The notes: generated from the sequence alone by a model not told the origin. DNA of 64,000 nucleotides from Spirochaetales bacterium Spiro_07 (GCA_001603145.1 LVBI01000035.1:40961-104960), one strand, 5' to 3'; shown: positions 41,667-50,032, counted from the first letter of the stretch. Numbers and translations: made by a program.

Positions 41667-43298
41667 ATGCAAAGATTGTTGTATCAGATACTTGAACCGG
41701 CTAAGATTGAATGTCCTGCAAATTGCAGTGAAATTCAGATTACAGGGCTGGCTTTTGATTCAAGAGAGGTGCGACCGGGCTTTTTGTTTTTTGCATTGCC
41801 CGGCATTCACACAAACGGCAACCGCTTTATTGAATCTGCACTGAAAAACGGCGCGAAAGCCGTAATCTACCAAGACGAGCTGCCGGAAAATCTTGAAAAA
41901 GACGCAGACGGAGTTGCTTTTCTGCTCGTAAAAGACAGCCGTTTTGTAATGGCAGCTGTTGCAGACGCGTTTTACGATTTTCCTTCAAAGAAGCTTGTCA
42001 TTTATGGCGTTACCGGCACAGAAGGCAAAAGCTCAACTGTTTCGTTTATCTGGCAACTTTTGCGCAAGGCTGGCAAAAAATGCGGCTTTATCTCTACTGT
42101 TGAATATTCGCTCGGCGGCGAGGCGATGCCGAACCCGGTGCATCAGACTACACCGGAAGCGCCGATTATCTGCGAAAAGCTTTACGAAATGATACAGAAC
42201 GGCTGCACTCATGCGGTTGTTGAGTCTTCTTCGCACGGGCTTTCTGAAAGAACGAACAGGCTCGGTGCGGTGCTTTTTGATGCGGCGGCTTTTATGAACG
42301 TTACGCACGAGCATCTTGAGTTTCACGGCACGCACGAGCAGTACAAATTTGATAAGGCAAATCTCTTTAGGGCGTTGGACAAGCATGACCACAAAAAGCT
42401 GCTTGCCGGAAAAGACGCGCCGGAACAGATTGCAGCAGCCGGAGCGGTAAATCTTGATGACAAAGCGGCCGGCTATTTTGCCGATGCCACAAAGCACAAA
42501 GTTTTCGGCTTTTCAATTAAAGAAGAACCTGACGTGCCGGCTCAAATCACAGATTATTTTGCCGCAAAAGACATAAAAGACACTGGCAGCGGCGTAACAT
42601 GCACAATAAAGCGTATGCACAAGGCCGGTGCTCAGGCTTTAGCAGAGACAGTCTATGAACAAAAGACAGAGCTTTCTGTGCCCGGCACTTTCAACATTTA
42701 CAATGCGCTTGCGGCCACAATCTTGATTTCTGCAACGTGCGGCATTGACGAGCGCAAAATCTTTGAATGGTGGAATTCGCTCAAGCCGGTAACAGGCAGA
42801 ATGAGCATAATCGACGAAGGGCAGCCGTTTGAAGTGCTGATTGACTATGCGCATACGCCGTCTTCGTTTGAGACAATCTTTGTGCCATTAGATAAGCGCG
42901 TTCACGGCTCAGGCAAGCGCATAATCACGCTTTTCGGTTCGGCCGGCGAGCGCGACACAAAGAAAAGGCCGGAACAAGGCCGCATCGCTTCAAAATATTC
43001 TGATATAATCATTTTGACTGATGAAGACCCGCGCAAAGAAGACGCAACCGCAATCTTAAAAGAAATTGCGGCAGGCTGCACAGGCAAAACCGAAAACAAG
43101 GATTTGTTTCTGATTAACAACAGACCGCAAGCAATACGCAAAGCATTCAGCCTTGCAAAAGACGGCGACCTTGTGCTGCTGCTCGGCAAAGGACACGAAA
43201 ATTCCATTATATATAACGAAACTGCAACGCCTTACAGCGAATTTGCAGAAGCAAAATCAGCATTGAAAGAAGCTGGCTACTCAAAACTGGAGGAATAA
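41667..43298 (+). CDS. murE: UDP-MurNAc-dipeptide:amino acid ligase (MurE)
   Basis: 543 aa, about 45 residues longer than E. coli MurE. It adds the third, dibasic residue to the peptidoglycan stem peptide. Seen: ITGLAFDSREVRPGFLFFAL, P-loop YGVTGTEGKSSTVSF, NVTHEHLEFHGT, VLIDYAHTPSS, and ITLFGSAGERD. The specificity loop reads TDEDPRKEDA where diaminopimelate enzymes have DNPR. Treponemal peptidoglycan is reported to contain L-ornithine, which would fit, but the link to this motif is inference. First gene of murE-ddl-murD. Confidence 0.93.
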   Translation: MQRLLYQILEPAKIECPANCSEIQITGLAFDSREVRPGFLFFALPGIHTNGNRFIESALKNGAKAVIYQDELPENLEKDADGVAFLLVKDSRFVMAAVADAFYDFPSKKLVIYGVTGTEGKSSTVSFIWQLLRKAGKKCGFISTVEYSLGGEAMPNPVHQTTPEAPIICEKLYEMIQNGCTHAVVESSSHGLSERTNRLGAVLFDAAAFMNVTHEHLEFHGTHEQYKFDKANLFRALDKHDHKKLLAGKDAPEQIAAAGAVNLDDKAAGYFADATKHKVFGFSIKEEPDVPAQITDYFAAKDIKDTGSGVTCTIKRMHKAGAQALAETVYEQKTELSVPGTFNIYNALAATILISATCGIDERKIFEWWNSLKPVTGRMSIIDEGQPFEVLIDYAHTPSSFETIFVPLDKRVHGSGKRIITLFGSAGERDTKKRPEQGRIASKYSDIIILTDEDPRKEDATAILKEIAAGCTGKTENKDLFLINNRPQAIRKAFSLAKDGDLVLLLGKGHENSIIYNETATPYSEFAEAKSALKEAGYSKLEE

Positions 43299-43301
43299 AT
43301 T

Positions 43302-44423
43302 ATGAACATTGCGATTCTTTATGGCGGCAAATCAAGCGAGCATGAAGTTTCTCTGCGCTCTGCCACCGCCGTTGTTCAGAACATAAACACCGAAAAGCAT
43401 AACGTGCTTCTAATCGGCATAACAAAAGAAGGCAGATGGTTCTTGCAGTCTTCCAATGAATTGAACAGGGTAAAAACAAACAAGAACGAAATGCTCTCGA
43501 TAAAAGAAAACGCGGACATGGTTGTTTCAATCATTCCGGGCGGCGGCACAGACGGAGGCTTGATTACGGTCGGCTCAAGTTTCGGTGCGAAAAATCTGCC
43601 GGTCGATGTAGTTTTTCCAGTTCTTCACGGCTCTTTCGGCGAAGACGGAACTATTCAAGGGCTTTTTGAGATAGCGAACATTCCGTATGTGGGCGGAGGC
43701 GTAATGGCGAGCGCAGTTTCAATGGACAAAGAAAAGACAAAGCAGATTTGGCTTCACGCAGGGCTGCCCGTTGTGCCGTTTGTTTGCATGCGCCGCTATG
43801 AATACCAGAACGAAGAAACGCTCGGCAGCATCATCAAAAACGTCGAGCGCGATTTCACATATCCAGTTTTTGTAAAGCCGTGCTGCGGCGGCAGTTCAGT
43901 TGGTGCGGCAAAAGCTGATGACAAGAAAACGCTTCTCAAAAACTTAAAAGAAGCCTTCCTCTGGGACGACAAAATCTTAATTGAGCCGTTCATAGACGCA
44001 CGCGAGATTGAATGTTCTGTAACAGGCAACACTGAGCTTACGGCATACACGCCGGGCGAAATTGTCTCTAGCCACGGCTTTTATGACTATGACGCAAAAT
44101 ACAACGACCCGAACGGCGCGCAGCTGCTTATTCCGGCTGATTTGGACGATGCGCAGTTCCGCACAGTACGCGAGCTTGCAAAAAAAGCTTATTGCGCGCT
44201 TGACCTTACAGGTCTTGCCCGTGTCGATTTTTTCCTTGATAAAAAGACTGAAAAGTTTTACTTAAACGAAGTAAACACGATTCCGGGCTTCACCTCGATA
44301 AGCATGTTCGCCAAAATGTGCGAAGCTTCTGGCTTGCACTACCCTGACCTTATCGAAAAGCTTCTGGCACTTGCAATTGAGCGGTCAAAGAGCCGCGCTT
44401 CACTTAAAACGAGCAGAACATGA
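43302..44423 (+). CDS. ddl: D-alanine--D-alanine ligase
   Basis: 373 aa. ATP-grasp ligase making D-Ala-D-Ala for the stem peptide. Seen: N-terminal AILYGGKSSEHEVSLRSA, HGSFGEDGTIQG, VKPCCGGSSVGAAKA, IEPFIDAREIECSV, and FYLNEVNTIPGFT. The HGSFGEDG and NEVNTIPGFT motifs contain the catalytic and Mg-binding residues. GGAGGA precedes the ATG. It lies 3 bp after murE and overlaps murD by 4 bp. Confidence 0.96.
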   Translation: MNIAILYGGKSSEHEVSLRSATAVVQNINTEKHNVLLIGITKEGRWFLQSSNELNRVKTNKNEMLSIKENADMVVSIIPGGGTDGGLITVGSSFGAKNLPVDVVFPVLHGSFGEDGTIQGLFEIANIPYVGGGVMASAVSMDKEKTKQIWLHAGLPVVPFVCMRRYEYQNEETLGSIIKNVERDFTYPVFVKPCCGGSSVGAAKADDKKTLLKNLKEAFLWDDKILIEPFIDAREIECSVTGNTELTAYTPGEIVSSHGFYDYDAKYNDPNGAQLLIPADLDDAQFRTVRELAKKAYCALDLTGLARVDFFLDKKTEKFYLNEVNTIPGFTSISMFAKMCEASGLHYPDLIEKLLALAIERSKSRASLKTSRT

Positions 44424-46027
44424 ATTTCGAGCATTTTTACAGCGCAGAATGTGCTTTCAAATCAATTGAAGACATAGCCGGGAAGCACGTAACAGTTATG
44501 GGCTTGGGCTTGAACGGCGGCGGCATTGCGTCTGCGCTGTTCTTTTCGTGGCACGGCGCATTCGTCACCATAACAGACATGAAGACCGAAGAAGAGCTTG
44601 CGCCTTCGGTTGAAGCGATAAAGGCTTCCGGTGCAGACATGAGCAGAATCCGCTTTGTTCTCGGCAAGCACGAGATAGAAGATTTTGCAAATGCCGACTG
44701 CGTAATCAAAAATCCGGGCGTAAAATTTGAGGGCAACAAGTTTCTTGCCGCCGCAAAGCATATCGAAACAGATTTATCAATTTTCTTGCGGTTCAGCCCC
44801 GCGCCAATTATTGCCGTAACAGGCAGCAAGGGCAAGTCTTCCACAGTCAGTGCAATTCATTTTGGCTTGCGCGAGGCCGGTTTCAACGCTTTTCTTGGCG
44901 GCAACATAACTGTCAGCCCGCTTACATTTTTTGAGCAGACCACAAAAGACACGCCGGTCGTGCTTGAGCTTTCAAGCTGGCAGCTTTCAGACTTGCGCGG
45001 GCGCGGCGTGCTCAAGCCGAAAATTTCAGTTTTGACGACGATTGTGCCTGATCACCAGAACTGGTATGGCGCAATGGAACCTTACGTTGCGGACAAAAAG
45101 CTCATCTATAAAGACCAGACCGAATCTGACGTGACAATTTGCAAGGCGAATGACGAATGGGGCGCGGTTTTTGCAGCCGAAACAAAAGCAAAGGTTGTGT
45201 TCTATGACACGGCTGTTTCTGGCGGCGCATCTTTGGCTAAACGCACAGGCGCTTGGCTTGAAAAAGACGGTTCGGGCTTTTTCTATGAGCCTGAAATCAG
45301 CGTGCCGCTTTTCAAATGCGCAAGAAATGCTGAAGCAACTGCAAATAACGGCTACGCATCAGATTTTTCAGCAGGCGCGCTCAAAGAAAACCAGGTGCTC
45401 TGCTCTAAGCTTAAAGTGCCGGGAATGCACATGAAAGAGAACATGCTCAAGGCCGCCGCCGTACTGCGTCTTATGGGCGTAAGCGCGGCAGAAACAGCTG
45501 AAATATTAAGCAAATATAGCGGCATAGAGCACAGGCTTGAATGCTTCTTTGAGTACAAATCGCCGAATGGCAGAGATTTTTCGTTCTATAACGATTCTGC
45601 TGCAACCGTGCCGGAAGCGGCGGCAGCGGCGTTAAGCTCTTTTGAAGAACCGGTAATCCTCATTTCAGGCGGCACAGACAAGAAATGCCCGTTTGAGCCG
45701 CTTGTGAACGCACTTGATAAAAGCATTCAAGACAATCATTTAAAGTCACTTTATCTACTTGAAGGCACGGCGACAGAAAAGCTTTTAGATGCAGTCAAAA
45801 GCGGGAAAGCCGAAAGCGCAGCAGCTCTTGCGTCTGTGCTTCGGCATGAACCATTCGGCAGCCTAGAAGAACTTTTGCGCGCGCTAAAAGCAGAGCTTGA
45901 CAGCTATTCAGACAAAGCAAGGCCGGTTGTGGTGTTCTCGCCGGGCGCAACGTCTTTCGGCATGTTCAAAAACGAATTCGACCGCGGCAACACGTTCAAG
46001 CAGCTCGTAAGGCAGATTTTCGGTTGA
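44420..46027 (+). CDS. murD: UDP-MurNAc-L-alanine:D-glutamate ligase (MurD)
   Basis: 535 aa, nearly 100 longer than E. coli MurD. It adds D-Glu to UDP-MurNAc-L-Ala. Seen: an N-terminal Rossmann motif (VTVMGLGLNGGGIASALF), P-loop AVTGSKGKSSTVSAI, LELSSWQLSDLRG, PDHQNWYGAMEPY, and FYNDSAATVPEA. The extra length is an N-terminal extension and an insertion around residues 245-330 (SGGASLAKRTGAW to KENQVLCSKL). ATGA overlap with ddl. No genes of the dcw cluster follow; the next genes are tiny and on the other strand. Confidence 0.92.
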   Translation: MNFEHFYSAECAFKSIEDIAGKHVTVMGLGLNGGGIASALFFSWHGAFVTITDMKTEEELAPSVEAIKASGADMSRIRFVLGKHEIEDFANADCVIKNPGVKFEGNKFLAAAKHIETDLSIFLRFSPAPIIAVTGSKGKSSTVSAIHFGLREAGFNAFLGGNITVSPLTFFEQTTKDTPVVLELSSWQLSDLRGRGVLKPKISVLTTIVPDHQNWYGAMEPYVADKKLIYKDQTESDVTICKANDEWGAVFAAETKAKVVFYDTAVSGGASLAKRTGAWLEKDGSGFFYEPEISVPLFKCARNAEATANNGYASDFSAGALKENQVLCSKLKVPGMHMKENMLKAAAVLRLMGVSAAETAEILSKYSGIEHRLECFFEYKSPNGRDFSFYNDSAATVPEAAAAALSSFEEPVILISGGTDKKCPFEPLVNALDKSIQDNHLKSLYLLEGTATEKLLDAVKSGKAESAAALASVLRHEPFGSLEELLRALKAELDSYSDKARPVVVFSPGATSFGMFKNEFDRGNTFKQLVRQIFG

Positions 46028-46058
46028 AAGCGCAGCAACAGCAAGTTCTGGCTATAGT

Positions 46059-46220
46059 TCAGTTTTTAGAATATCTTTCAAATCGCAAATCGGCTTTGCG
46101 GAGCAAATCGTTATAATCATCAGCCATTGAATCCCAGTCATGCGACATCTGCTCAACAAGCGCGCCAAAGAAAGCCCCGGCTAGCGTTATAGCTCCGCCG
46201 ATAAGAAATTTATTTATCAT
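46059..46220 (-). CDS. Tiny membrane protein B, unknown function
   Basis: 53 aa. Starts MINKFLIGGAITLAGAFFGA, a glycine-zipper-like membrane helix, then a polar amphipathic tail (EQMSHDWDSMADDYNDLL). Its ATG overlaps the stop of the preceding tiny gene (ATGA, 46217-46220), as in coupled operons. The helix resembles that of its neighbour (KILVYGTVALIGAFLGA), so they look like diverged duplicates. No family recognised. Converges on murD. Confidence 0.65.
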   Translation of the reverse strand: MINKFLIGGAITLAGAFFGALVEQMSHDWDSMADDYNDLLRKADLRFERYSKN

Positions 46221-46348
46221 AGCTTCTTCTCCGAATCTGATGTTTCTAAAGCTGCTTCCCCAAGCTCACGCCCTTTTTTATTGGCCATAGCTCCAAGAAA
46301 AGCCCCGATAAGTGCCACCGTTCCGTAAACAAGAATTTTTTTCACCAT
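46217..46348 (-). CDS. Tiny membrane protein A, unknown function
   Basis: 43 aa. MVKKILVYGTVALIGAFLGA forms a single helix with small residues (Gly/Ala) at intervals, followed by a basic then acidic tail (NKKGRELGEAALETSDSEKKL). A perfect AGGAGG lies 5 nt before the ATG, the strongest ribosome site in this part of the window, which is good evidence that it is translated. Coupled to the gene downstream. It might be a phage-holin-like, toxin-like or membrane-scaffold peptide; nothing decides between these. Confidence 0.7.
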   Translation of the reverse strand: MVKKILVYGTVALIGAFLGAMANKKGRELGEAALETSDSEKKL

Positions 46349-46553
46349 AAAGTCCTCCTGTATGTCTGATTAATGCAGATTATAAAGACATGGGTATGAC
46401 ATCTAATGACAGGGGGAAACAAAAATTTGCGAAAAAATCAGTATTTTGAATGAAAAAATTGAGGGAGCTCGCCCGACAATGACAAATTCTATTAAAAATT
46501 GCGATGAATTCTAAAATTCGACATTGAGCTTTTGCTTCTTTTTGTCATGCCTA

Positions 46554-46612
46554 ACTTGTTTCGGCATCTCTTTGACAGATAGAAGCAGACCTTGAAACAA
46601 GCTCAGGATGAC
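46554..46612. repeat. Diverged short member of the GTCAT...ATGAC repeat family
   Basis: It begins GTCATGCCTAACTTGTTTC and ends CTCAGGATGAC, with inner TTGTTTC/GAAACAA pairing. It lies next to the pair of hairpin repeats at 46621-46716. Confidence 0.55.
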
Positions 46613-46620
46613 GGCACTTT

Positions 46621-46716
46621 GGTTGGTTCGGCTCCGCTCACCAACCGGTGCTCGCCAATCATGCGCTCTGCCTTTTACATGCAGAGTTGTCGGTCATTGA
46701 GCGGAGTCGAAATGAC
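46621..46716. repeat. Inverted pair of conserved-loop hairpin repeats (REP/BIME-like), locus 1
   Basis: Hairpin 1: GGTTGGT, loop TCGGCTCCGCTC (46628-46639), ACCAACC. Hairpin 2: GTCATT, loop GAGCGGAGTCGA (46699-46710), AATGAC. The loops are near-perfect reverse complements of each other while the stems are unrelated. The open frame 46592-46774 is an artefact of these repeats. Confidence 0.75.
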
Positions 46717-46745
46717 TGGTTTTGCAATTTTCTGCACAAAGCGTA

Positions 46746-46775
46746 TTGACTTTAATTTTTGCATTTTGCTATAAT
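46746..46775 (+). promoter_or_regulatory. Sigma70 promoter of guaB
   Basis: TTGACT (46746-46751), 18 bp, perfect TATAAT (46770-46775). The predicted start near 46782 leaves a leader of about 120 nt. Confidence 0.8.
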
Positions 46776-46794
46776 CGGTCAATTATACATCAAA

Positions 46795-46867
46795 CTGAAA
46801 TCTAGGTTGTAAATGAAGAGCATTCTTCGATGATTTCAGACTAGCTTAAAATCTTCGAAGTTGCTCT
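46795..46867 (+). promoter_or_regulatory. Bistable structured leader of guaB
   Basis: Fold 1: CTGAAATC (46795-46802) with GATTTCAG (46832-46839). Fold 2: AGAGCA, CTTCGA and GATTT (46817-46836) with AAATC, TCGAAG and TGCTCT (46849-46867), about 17 bp with small internal loops. GATTT is used in both, so the folds exclude each other. The Shine-Dalgarno AAGGAG is at 46891-46896. There is no T-tract, so translation or RNA stability is the more likely level of control, if any. Confidence 0.5.
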
Positions 46868-46901
46868 ATTTCATATAGACGCGCGCTTGCAAGGAGATTT
46901 T

Positions 46902-48401
46902 ATGGCGTATTACTTTGAAGAACCTTCACACACTTTCGGCGAATACCTGCTCGTTCCAGGTTACACTTCAGCAGACTGCATTCCGCAGAATGTCAGCTTG
47001 AAAACCCCTGTAGTTAAATTCAAAAAAGGCGAAGAGCCTTCTCTTACAATGAACATTCCGCTTGTTTCGGCTGTAATGCAGTCTGTTTCAGATGACAAGC
47101 TTGCCATTGCTCTTGCCAAAGAGGGCGGCATTTCGTTCATTTACGGTTCACAGACAATTGAAGACCAGGCTGCAATGGTTGCCCGCGTAAAAGGTCACAA
47201 GGCCGGTTTCGTTACTTCAGACTCAAACGTAAGGCCGGATTCAACTTTGCAAGATGTAGTCAACCTTAAAGAAAAGACCGGCCACTCAACAGTTGCTGTA
47301 ACAGCAGACGGAACACCGAACGGCAAGCTTGAGGGCATCATCACAAGCCGCGACTTCAGAATCGGCTATGCAGACATGAACTCAAAAGTTTCTGAATACA
47401 TGACACCGTTCAGCGAGCTTATCACAGGCAAAGACGGCATTACGCTTTCTGAAGCAAACGAGCTTATCTGGAAGCACAAGCTCAACTCTTTGCCGATTAT
47501 CGACAGCGGCAAAAACTTGAAATACATGGTTTTCCGCAAGGATTATGCAAGCCACGAAGAGCATCCGCTTGAGCTTCTCGACAAGCAGCACCGCTACATT
47601 GTTGGCGCCGGCATAAACACACGCGACTATATGCAGAGAGTTCCGGCACTGCTTGAAGCTGGCGTTGACATAATGACGCTCGACTCAAGCGAAGGCTTTA
47701 CTGAATGGCAGCGCCGTGCTTTGCACGACATTCACGCTGAATGGCCAGACGCAAAAGTTGGTGCTGGCAACGTAGTTGACCGCGACGGCTTTATGTTCCT
47801 TGCCGAAGCCGGTGCAGACTTTGTAAAAATCGGTATCGGCGGCGGTTCAATCTGCATCACACGCGAACAGAAGGGCATCGGGCGCGGCCAGGCAACAGCT
47901 ACAATCGAAGTTGCAAAAGCACGCGACGAATATTTTGCAAAGACCGGCGTTTACATTCCGATTTGTTCAGACGGCGGCATCGTGCACGACTACCACATGA
48001 CGCTTGCGCTTGCAATGGGTGCAGATTTTGTAATGCTTGGCCGCTACTTTGCGCGCTTTGACGAAAGCCCGACGAACAAGCTTATCGTAAACGGCAACTA
48101 CGTCAAAGAATACTGGGGCGAAGGCTCTAACCGCGCGCGCAACTGGCAGCGCTACGACATGGGCGGCGCAAGCAAGTTGAGCTTTGAAGAGGGCGTAGAT
48201 TCTTACGTTCCTTACGCCGGCAGCCTGCACGACAACGTAACGCTGAGCATGAGCAAAATCAGGCATACAATGTGCAACTGCGGCGCCGTAACAATTCCTG
48301 AGCTTCAGCAAAAGGCAAAGCTTACGCTTGTTTCTCAGGCTTCAATCAACGAAGGCAGCGCGCACGACGTTATCGTAAAGACGACAAGCCTTCATTCATA
48401 A
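46902..48401 (+). CDS. guaB: IMP dehydrogenase
   Basis: 499 aa. NAD-dependent oxidation of IMP to XMP, the committed step to GMP. TIM barrel interrupted by a CBS pair (about 105-225; [25 protein letters not shown]). The active-site loop is [17 protein letters not shown] with C318 as nucleophile, which differs from the usual GPGSICTTR, and the flap region has [12 protein letters not shown]. This divergent class is seen in several anaerobes as I recall it. The start is the ATG after AAGGAG; the upstream TTG at 46887 is not needed. Confidence 0.92.
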   Translation: MAYYFEEPSHTFGEYLLVPGYTSADCIPQNVSLKTPVVKFKKGEEPSLTMNIPLVSAVMQSVSDDKLAIALAKEGGISFIYGSQTIEDQAAMVARVKGHKAGFVTSDSNVRPDSTLQDVVNLKEKTGHSTVAVTADGTPNGKLEGIITSRDFRIGYADMNSKVSEYMTPFSELITGKDGITLSEANELIWKHKLNSLPIIDSGKNLKYMVFRKDYASHEEHPLELLDKQHRYIVGAGINTRDYMQRVPALLEAGVDIMTLDSSEGFTEWQRRALHDIHAEWPDAKVGAGNVVDRDGFMFLAEAGADFVKIGIGGGSICITREQKGIGRGQATATIEVAKARDEYFAKTGVYIPICSDGGIVHDYHMTLALAMGADFVMLGRYFARFDESPTNKLIVNGNYVKEYWGEGSNRARNWQRYDMGGASKLSFEEGVDSYVPYAGSLHDNVTLSMSKIRHTMCNCGAVTIPELQQKAKLTLVSQASINEGSAHDVIVKTTSLHS

Positions 48402-48440
48402 GCTTTAATTTGTTGTATTGCATAAGAATATGCACAAAAG

Positions 48441-48478
48441 GCGGCTACTTGGTTTTAGAACCGGCAGCCGCTTTTTTT
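48441..48478 (+). terminator. Terminator of guaB
   Basis: GCGGCT (48441-48446) pairs with AGCCGC (48466-48471) with an inner GGTT/AACC, followed by seven T. Confidence 0.88.
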
Positions 48479-48519
48479 AATTTTCCGTTAAAGTTTTTGG
48501 AGTTTTTAGAAAAAAACAC

Positions 48520-48548
48520 ATGACAACTGAATAATACCGTGTTATAAT
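48520..48548 (+). promoter_or_regulatory. Promoter of the 71-aa gene
   Basis: ATGACA (48520-48525), 17 bp, TATAAT (48543-48548). Confidence 0.7.
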
Positions 48549-48572
48549 AAAACAACTGTGAGGGGAAATCGT

Positions 48573-48635
48573 ACAGATTTTACAATCTGTAATCCTAAAT
48601 ATCCATATCCGGCGTTGCTTGTTCTAATACCGGAT
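48573..48635 (+). promoter_or_regulatory. Structured leader of the 71-aa gene
   Basis: Two hairpins, ACAGATT/AATCTGT (48573-48590) and ATCCGG/CCGGAT (48607-48635), fill the leader of about 100 nt and end just before the TAGGAG ribosome site (48641-48646). Confidence 0.45.
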
Positions 48636-48652
48636 TCTTATAGGAGACTTAC

Positions 48653-48868
48653 ATGGCAATTGATATGAACCTTATTAATGAAGCATCAAAATTGCAGCAT
48701 AGCGTTGAAGAAGCAAAAGCAGCTGGCAAAGCTATTTCGACAATCGTTGTTTCAGATGCGTTTTTCAAATTCTGCGAATCAAACACTCCCGGTTGGGATA
48801 AGACACTTTATGGGCACGCCGTAAAGGTTGATGCAGGTTTGGGAAATACAGATTACCGTCTTGAATAG
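48653..48868 (+). CDS. Small soluble protein of unknown function
   Basis: 71 aa, no signal peptide or membrane segment. MAIDMNLINEASKLQHSVEEA is helical, followed by AISTIVVSDAFFKFCESNT and GWDKTLYGHAVKVDAG. A strong promoter, a structured leader, a good Shine-Dalgarno and a strong terminator make it a well-defined single-gene unit, so it is probably well expressed. I recognise no family. Confidence 0.75.
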   Translation: MAIDMNLINEASKLQHSVEEAKAAGKAISTIVVSDAFFKFCESNTPGWDKTLYGHAVKVDAGLGNTDYRLE

Positions 48869-48900
48869 ACGCTGTAATTTACCTTGAATTTGTAAACAAA

Positions 48901-48937
48901 AACAGCCGCTCCTGATTGGAAGCGGCTGTTTCTTTTT
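48901..48937 (+). terminator. Terminator of the 71-aa gene
   Basis: A perfect 10-bp stem AACAGCCGCT/AGCGGCTGTT followed by TCTTTTT. Confidence 0.9.
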
Positions 48938-48973
48938 ATGCGGGTCAGGCGGGCTTGACCGCTATCTTAAAAG

Positions 48974-50032
48974 CTAGTCACCGAAGCGGATTTTTTCCCA
49001 CAATGCTGAATACTTTGCAAGGTCTTCGGCTAAATCTTCTTTGATTTCGCAGTTTGCAAGCTCTTCAACAGTGTAATGTGCTTCTTTCTTCATGTACTGG
49101 GCGGCGGCAGGGTTTACGCCTGCAGGAAAGCCGAACTGATCGAGGAACTGCGCATAAACTTCAGGTCTATGGATAAAGTTGATGAATTCCATCGCCAAAT
49201 CTGGATGCTTGCTGTTCTTCAAGATGCACATCGAGTCAATGTACATTGGGCCGCCCTCTTCCGGAATGAAGAAGTCGATTTTGCTCCAATCGCTCTCCGG
49301 TACTTCACCGAAAACAGCTTCTGCATAACCCTGAACAACCCAGAAATTTCCGGCTGCAAATGATTTGCCGAAGCCTTCTGCATCAAATGTAACGAGGTTC
49401 GGCTTCCAAGACTTGTTGATAAGCTCAACAGCCTCTTCAAGCTGCGCATCGTCAGTTGTGTTTACAGAATAGCCCAGCGAAATAAGCGCGTCGCCGATAA
49501 CTTCGCGCATATCGTCAAGCATGCTCATGCGCTGGTCAAGCTTTTTGTCTGCAAAGATTGACCAGTTGCGGTTATAGTCTGAAACTTTTTCCTTGTTCAC
49601 GGCAATTCCAGCTGCGCCCATAAAGTAAGGCACGCTGTATTTCATCGTCGGGTCATAAGTCGCTTTTGAAAGCACAAGGTCGCTTATATTGCCTTTGTTC
49701 GTCAGCTTTGAATGGTCAATCTCTCGGAGCATTCCTTCTTTTATCATGATTGAAACATAGTCTTGAGAAGGAATGACAATATCATAGCCGCTCGCACCGG
49801 CCTTGAGCTTTGCATACATTTCTTCGTTTGAAGCGTAGCTGTCGACCTTAACTTTTACGCCGAATTCTTTCTCAAACTGCTTTATGACAGAATCAGGTGT
49901 GTAATAAGTCCAGTTGAACAGATAAAGCGTCTTTCCGTCATCTTTTGAACAACCAGAAAGCACAACAAGCAAAAAAACAGCGGCAATAGCAGCAAAAAAC
50001 TGCGGAACATTTGAAAATACACGTCTTTTCAT
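48974..50032 (-). CDS. potD: Spermidine/putrescine ABC transporter substrate-binding lipoprotein
   Basis: 352 aa. Lipoprotein signal with lipobox LSGC (Cys about 32), then a type II periplasmic binding fold: LYLFNWTYYTPDSVIKQFEKE, VKVDSYASNEEMYAKL, GYDIVIPSQDYVSIM, YSVPYFMGAAGIAVNK, FIPEEGGPMYIDSMCI. The N-W-x-Y motif and the acidic pocket residues fit polyamine binding. The upstream in-frame start at 50047 is passed over because GGAGGT lies before the ATG at 50032. Last gene of potABCD, 48 bp after potC. Confidence 0.93.
   Translation of the reverse strand: MKRRVFSNVPQFFAAIAAVFLLVVLSGCSKDDGKTLYLFNWTYYTPDSVIKQFEKEFGVKVKVDSYASNEEMYAKLKAGASGYDIVIPSQDYVSIMIKEGMLREIDHSKLTNKGNISDLVLSKATYDPTMKYSVPYFMGAAGIAVNKEKVSDYNRNWSIFADKKLDQRMSMLDDMREVIGDALISLGYSVNTTDDAQLEEAVELINKSWKPNLVTFDAEGFGKSFAAGNFWVVQGYAEAVFGEVPESDWSKIDFFIPEEGGPMYIDSMCILKNSKHPDLAMEFINFIHRPEVYAQFLDQFGFPAGVNPAAAQYMKKEAHYTVEELANCEIKEDLAEDLAKYSALWEKIRFGD

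Noticed and set aside
46592-46774. 60-codon open frame upstream of guaB
   Set aside because: Made of the hairpin repeats and the guaB -35; no ribosome site.
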